From: Methanofastidiosum methylothiophilum
Lineage (GTDB): Archaea; Methanobacteriota_B; Thermococci; Methanofastidiosales; Methanofastidiosaceae
Length of the DNA: 64,000 bases
NCBI GenBank assembly: GCA_001587635.1
Contig: LNJE01000003.1
Span: 1 to 64,000, forward strand
Reading direction: 5' to 3'
Shown: positions 60,603 through 64,000 of the stretch, piece after piece
Layout: the number at the start of each line of letters is the position of its first letter
Numbering within the stretch: the first letter of the stretch is position 1
Position numbers and translations under genes: made by a program
Notes under the pieces: generated by a model
The model's database searches: none
What the model saw: the letters and a program-made list of their open reading frames with translations, nothing else
What the model was told of the DNA's origin: nothing

Positions 60603-61430
60603 ATGGGATTAGAAATACCTGAGATATTAACGATATCAGAACAAATGAAAGAAAATTTGCTGGATAAAGAAATTACAAACATCATTTTGACCAAACACTC
60701 AGAATCAACAATTAAACAGGGAATGTCAAATCTTGACAATAGAAATAAAGATATATTAAATTCCAAAATAAAAAGAATAACCCCTAAAGGTAAGTGGATA
60801 TTTTTAGAGTTTAAAAATGGCAGTATTTTAATGTTTGGCGAAATAATAGGTAAATTTCTGTATATCAAAAAAGATTTACCATTACCTCCAAAATACCATG
60901 TTAGTTTTCAATTTGATGATGGTTCCATCGTCACACTCAATCTTTTCCTATACGCATTTATAGTAGTTGCCACATTAGAAGAGAAAAAAGTTCACAGATA
61001 TGCCGGCAATATTGGTATTTCTCCAAATGAATCAGAATTTACATTAGACTATTTTTTACATGTTTTATCAAATAATGAAAATAAATCAATTAAAGCTGCA
61101 CTAAACCTTCAAGAAGAAATGTCTGGCCTTGGAAACGCCTATATAAATGATATTCTTTACATGGCAAAAATACATCCTAAAAGAAAAGTATCTGATCTTA
61201 AGGAAATAGAGCGAAACAATCTTTATGATTCTATCATCAAGACAATAAATTCTGCAATTGAACTTGGTGGAAGTTCAGACGAATACGATCTTTATGGTAA
61301 TTTGGGAAAATATGTTAGGCTCATGGGTAAAAATACCAATGAATGTAAATTGTGTGGCAATAAAATACTAAAAGAAAATATTCTTGGATCATCCTCATAT
61401 TTTTGTCCAGTGTGTCAAAAATATGATTAA
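60603..61430 (+). CDS. Fpg/Nei-family DNA glycosylase-like protein lacking the N-terminal Pro
   Basis: 275 residues. It has the Fpg/Nei fold: N-terminal beta-sandwich with KGKWIFLEF, the H2TH region (GLGNAYINDILYMAKIHPKRK) and a C-terminal zinc finger CKLCGNK...CPVC. The catalytic start M-P-E-L-P-E of Fpg is replaced by MGLEIPEI: the position after Met is Gly-Leu and the Pro nucleophile is missing, while Glu and the second Pro remain. It may bind damaged DNA without the usual lyase chemistry, or use another nucleophile. Related sequences occur in methanogens by memory. Confidence 0.85.
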   Translation: MGLEIPEILTISEQMKENLLDKEITNIILTKHSESTIKQGMSNLDNRNKDILNSKIKRITPKGKWIFLEFKNGSILMFGEIIGKFLYIKKDLPLPPKYHVSFQFDDGSIVTLNLFLYAFIVVATLEEKKVHRYAGNIGISPNESEFTLDYFLHVLSNNENKSIKAALNLQEEMSGLGNAYINDILYMAKIHPKRKVSDLKEIERNNLYDSIIKTINSAIELGGSSDEYDLYGNLGKYVRLMGKNTNECKLCGNKILKENILGSSSYFCPVCQKYD

Positions 61431-61442
61431 TATTATACATTC

Positions 61443-62645
61443 TTATCTAATTCTAAAAAAACTAAGCAGAATGCTTATTATTCCATTAGTTTTTCTCTTA
61501 GGATTTTCGTTTAATTCGGATAATTTTTTTTGAAAACATGTGTCTGTCGATTCATTTTTCTTAGTTGGCATACATTCATTTAAATCAAATTCTTTTTTCG
61601 TGTCATGATTAAAATAAAAAATACATTCCCTAGAAGTTGATACCAATGTCGAGCTGTCAAGTGAAATTGCTAAAGAGTTAATGGAATACAAGTAATATTT
61701 GTCATCGTAAGTTTGATAGCATTTTATTTCTTTTCCATTTTTGGACAATATATAAATGGTGTCCATAGATCCAGCAGCAACTTTAGTTCCATCTGGATTA
61801 ATGGCTACAGAGTATACCCCTTTATCATCAAGAGATTGCCATAACAATTTACCATTATTTGACATAGCATATACCCCTCCGTCCCTTGAGCCGGCCACTA
61901 TGTAATTTCCATTAGGGGTGATCTTGACATTTACTACTCCATTATTTTTCTTAGTTTTATTTAATATCTCTCCGGAATTTGATATAGTATAAATCCAACC
62001 ATTTTTCGTACCAGAAACAATGTAAGCCCCATCAAAACTCATATCTATTGAACTTATCTCGCCCAGAGTTTTTATTTTCCAAATTACTTTACCGTCTTCT
62101 GACAAAAAATATATACTTTTATCATTTGAACCTATAGCAATATATTCTCCATTTGGATTAATAGCGACTGTTGTAACAGGGGCCCCAGTTTCATATTTCC
62201 AAAGTAGACTACCTTCCTTTGATAAAAAATAAGCCGCTCCATCATCAGATCCTGCAATTATTTTTGATCCATTAAACGATAGTGCAACTGATTCAACTGT
62301 ATTTCCTGTAACAAAGGACCAAAGTAAATCCCCTTCTTTAGAAAACATATACACTTTTTTGTCTTTTGAACCCCCTACTATAAAAGAACCATCGGGTGTT
62401 AAATCTACACATAATGCCCTATCATTTGAAGGATATTTCCACAAAAGATTGCCTTCTTTAGATAAAAAATAAAAATTATTATCCAATGATCCACAAACTA
62501 TATAATCTCCTTCAGAAGATATATCGACAGAGTAAACCGCCTTATCTGTTTTATAATTCCAATCTGCTTTACCGGCCAATAGGGTGGGAATTTGTCCAAA
62601 AATAACAAAGAACATAAAGAGAATAGCTATAGTATATCTATCCAT
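61443..62645 (-). CDS. Secreted beta-propeller protein (PQQ/WD40-like blades)
   Basis: 400 residues. Signal peptide (MDRYTIAILFMFFVIFGQIP) then about eight blades of roughly 40 residues with the pattern V-x-S-V-D/A-I-x-x-x-G-x-Y-I-V-x-G-S-x-D-x-x-x-Y-F-L-S-x-x-G-x-L-L-W. A short C-terminal region has two Cys and a basic hydrophobic end (ISILLSFFRIR). It is expected outside the cell or attached to the membrane; partners unknown. Confidence 0.88.
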   Translation of the reverse strand: MDRYTIAILFMFFVIFGQIPTLLAGKADWNYKTDKAVYSVDISSEGDYIVCGSLDNNFYFLSKEGNLLWKYPSNDRALCVDLTPDGSFIVGGSKDKKVYMFSKEGDLLWSFVTGNTVESVALSFNGSKIIAGSDDGAAYFLSKEGSLLWKYETGAPVTTVAINPNGEYIAIGSNDKSIYFLSEDGKVIWKIKTLGEISSIDMSFDGAYIVSGTKNGWIYTISNSGEILNKTKKNNGVVNVKITPNGNYIVAGSRDGGVYAMSNNGKLLWQSLDDKGVYSVAINPDGTKVAAGSMDTIYILSKNGKEIKCYQTYDDKYYLYSINSLAISLDSSTLVSTSRECIFYFNHDTKKEFDLNECMPTKKNESTDTCFQKKLSELNENPKRKTNGIISILLSFFRIR

Positions 62646-62916
62646 AAAAAATTAAATTAGTAATCGATTTTTAAGGGTGATGGTTACCATTGCGAGTTTT
62701 TCAAAAATCATCGTTAATTACATATGAAAATGTCGGTAACTAATTAATAATATCCCAAGGGTATTATTTTTATATTTAAGGCACGAAACTTATGTTCATT
62801 AATGTCGAATCTAGTTAATAAGGATAATTTCAGTTTCATATCCATTTTTACTAGTATATGTTTATTAACTAAAAGATTAATATACTCAATTAAAGCATTA
62901 CACATAGGTGGGCAAA

Positions 62917-64000
62917 ATGGACTTCGAAAAATTAGGCTCATTTTACTTAGGTAAAGAATTTGACATGAAAAATGGAATACTAACTGATAAGCTTGTTATG
63001 TATGATTCAAGGGATCTTACAACACATGCGGTCTGTATTGGTATGACCGGGAGTGGAAAAACTGGTTTATGTATTGATATTTTAGAAGAAGCTGCCATAG
63101 ACAATATCCCTGCGATAATAATTGATCCAAAAGGAGATATCACAAATTTATTACTTACGTTCCCAGAACTAAAAAAAGAGAGTTTCCTCCCGTGGGTAGA
63201 TCCTGATGAAGCCAACAGAAAAGGAATGAGTATAGACGACTATGCTGCACAACAGGCAGACTCATGGAAAAAGGGATTGGCAGATTGGGGCCAGGATGAA
63301 AATAGAATTAAAATGCTGCGTGAAAATGCAGATTTTGTAATATATACCCCCGGAAGTGAGGCAGGGCATCCTGTTTCTATATTACATTCTTTTGATGCGC
63401 CTTCTTTTAATTGGGAAGAAGATTCAGAATTAATTAGAGATCAAATACAAGGCATTGTCAGCAGTCTACTGGGGCTAATTGGGATTGAAACAGATCCAAT
63501 AAACTCTCGTGAACATATTCTACTTTCAAACATATTTGAAAATTTCTGGAGTAAAAATCAAAATCTTGATATAGCAAAACTCATCCTCTCAATTCAAGAT
63601 CCACCTTTCAGAACCCTAGGTGTATTTGAAATTGATACCTTTTTTCCGAAAAAAGATAGATTGAACTTATCAATGAAATTGAATAATCTTATTGCGTCAC
63701 CAAGCTTTAAAAATTGGCTAGAAGGTAACCCCTTGGATATACCTGAATTCATCTCAAATAAAGATGGTAAACCAAAGCATTCAATTTTTTATATTGCCCA
63801 CTTAAATGACTCTGAAAGAATGTTCTTTGTCACTCTTCTTTTCAATCAAATTATATCTTGGATGAGAAAACAAAGTGGGACAAATAGTCTCAGAACATTG
63901 ATTTATATGGATGAAATATTTGGTTATTTTCCACCAGTTTCCAATCCTCCAAGTAAAAAACCCCTCCTTACTTTGCTAAAACAAGCGAGGGCTTTTGGAG
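62917..64000 (+). CDS. HerA-like/DUF87-DUF853 ATPase, truncated by window end
   Basis: ATG 62917 follows AGGTGGG; the frame is open to base 64000 (361 codons seen). Walker A GMTGSGKTGL is near residue 45, followed by IIIDPKGD. The Walker B-like LIYMDEIFGYFPPV and SKKPLLTLLKQARAFG near the end are typical of HerA-like/VirB4-type ATPases of the DUF853 group. Role unknown (perhaps DNA or protein translocation). It is a different type from the HerA at 11.2 kb. The gap 62646-62916 holds no gene. Confidence 0.9.
   Translation, partial: MDFEKLGSFYLGKEFDMKNGILTDKLVMYDSRDLTTHAVCIGMTGSGKTGLCIDILEEAAIDNIPAIIIDPKGDITNLLLTFPELKKESFLPWVDPDEANRKGMSIDDYAAQQADSWKKGLADWGQDENRIKMLRENADFVIYTPGSEAGHPVSILHSFDAPSFNWEEDSELIRDQIQGIVSSLLGLIGIETDPINSREHILLSNIFENFWSKNQNLDIAKLILSIQDPPFRTLGVFEIDTFFPKKDRLNLSMKLNNLIASPSFKNWLEGNPLDIPEFISNKDGKPKHSIFYIAHLNDSERMFFVTLLFNQIISWMRKQSGTNSLRTLIYMDEIFGYFPPVSNPPSKKPLLTLLKQARAFG

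Noticed and set aside
62744..62941. Minus-strand ORF of 65 codons before the HerA-like gene
   Set aside because: It overlaps the start region and ribosome-binding site of the well-supported plus-strand ATPase; composition not convincing.

Overview
The window is AT-rich, densely packed DNA from a euryarchaeon. Archaeal hallmarks are PAN, Orc1/Cdc6, the NurA-HerA-Mre11-Rad50 operon, Hef, aMBF1, archaeal-type ribosomal proteins (S17e, L18e), RpoN, TATA-box/leaderless promoters and a C/D box sRNA. Two methanogenesis-marker-type genes (an mtxX-like gene at 36.2 kb and an AIR-synthase-like marker-2 gene at 49.1 kb) point to a methanogen lineage. A Methanofastidiosa-like (WSA2) genome would fit, but that placement is inference. 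Single ambiguous bases cluster in six patches (0-0.85, 16.8-17.3, 27.2-27.5, 29.3-29.7, 53.7-54.0 and 57.8-58.2 kb), as expected of a draft or metagenomic consensus.

Layout. 0-1.03 kb: three small accessory ORFs and a microsatellite beside the 3' end of a tRNA-Glu gene. 1.2-5.9 kb (minus): a compact metal-handling island with a YHS protein, a CopA-type ATPase, an HMA-membrane-HMA protein, a membrane-anchored winged-helix regulator and a membrane coiled-coil protein with a 41-residue tail of 11 Cys and 11 Tyr. 6.0-9.9 kb: UDP-GlcNAc 2-epimerase, two permease-like membrane proteins and a GNAT enzyme. 10.0-16.5 kb: the break-resection operon nurA-herA-mre11-rad50. 16.5-20.4 kb: an encapsulin-type ferritin-like protein, O6-alkylguanine methyltransferase, Pol IV and the minimal SufCB pair. 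20.4-25.3 kb: two tandem TrkH genes, RidA and TrkA. 25.5-33.6 kb: a TetR regulator divergent from a UPF0316 gene, a methyltransferase, a zinc-ribbon/J-domain protein, two membrane-anchored proteins leading into truD, aMBF1 and PAN. A C/D box sRNA overlaps the PAN stop codon. 33.6-42.5 kb: an AT-rich region with three small ORFs before cdc6 (origin candidate), surE, mtxX, S17e, a class V aminotransferase, then L18e-L13-S9-rpoN-tRNA-Pro-(enolase remnant)-S2-fructose bisphosphatase. 42.7-55.6 kb: Hef with its winged-helix partner and a hairpin leader, lipoate ligase family, UPF0201, UPF0200, PmbA, ScpB, methanogenesis marker 2, DUF1847, NifX/DUF134, UspA, archease, a surface protein and pyruvate kinase. 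55.7-60.6 kb: tRNA-Leu and an accessory stretch with pseudogenes, a propeller gene built of 126-bp repeats, and two families of short palindromic repeats. 60.6-64 kb: an Fpg/Nei-like protein, a secreted propeller and a HerA-like ATPase cut by the window end.

Most housekeeping blocks are ordinary. The parts that stand out are the metal island, the C/D sRNA whose guide fits the 16S decoding-centre strand at C1402, the hairpin leader in front of the Hef operon, the internally deleted enolase kept between rpoN and rps2, and the repeat-rich 58-60 kb stretch.
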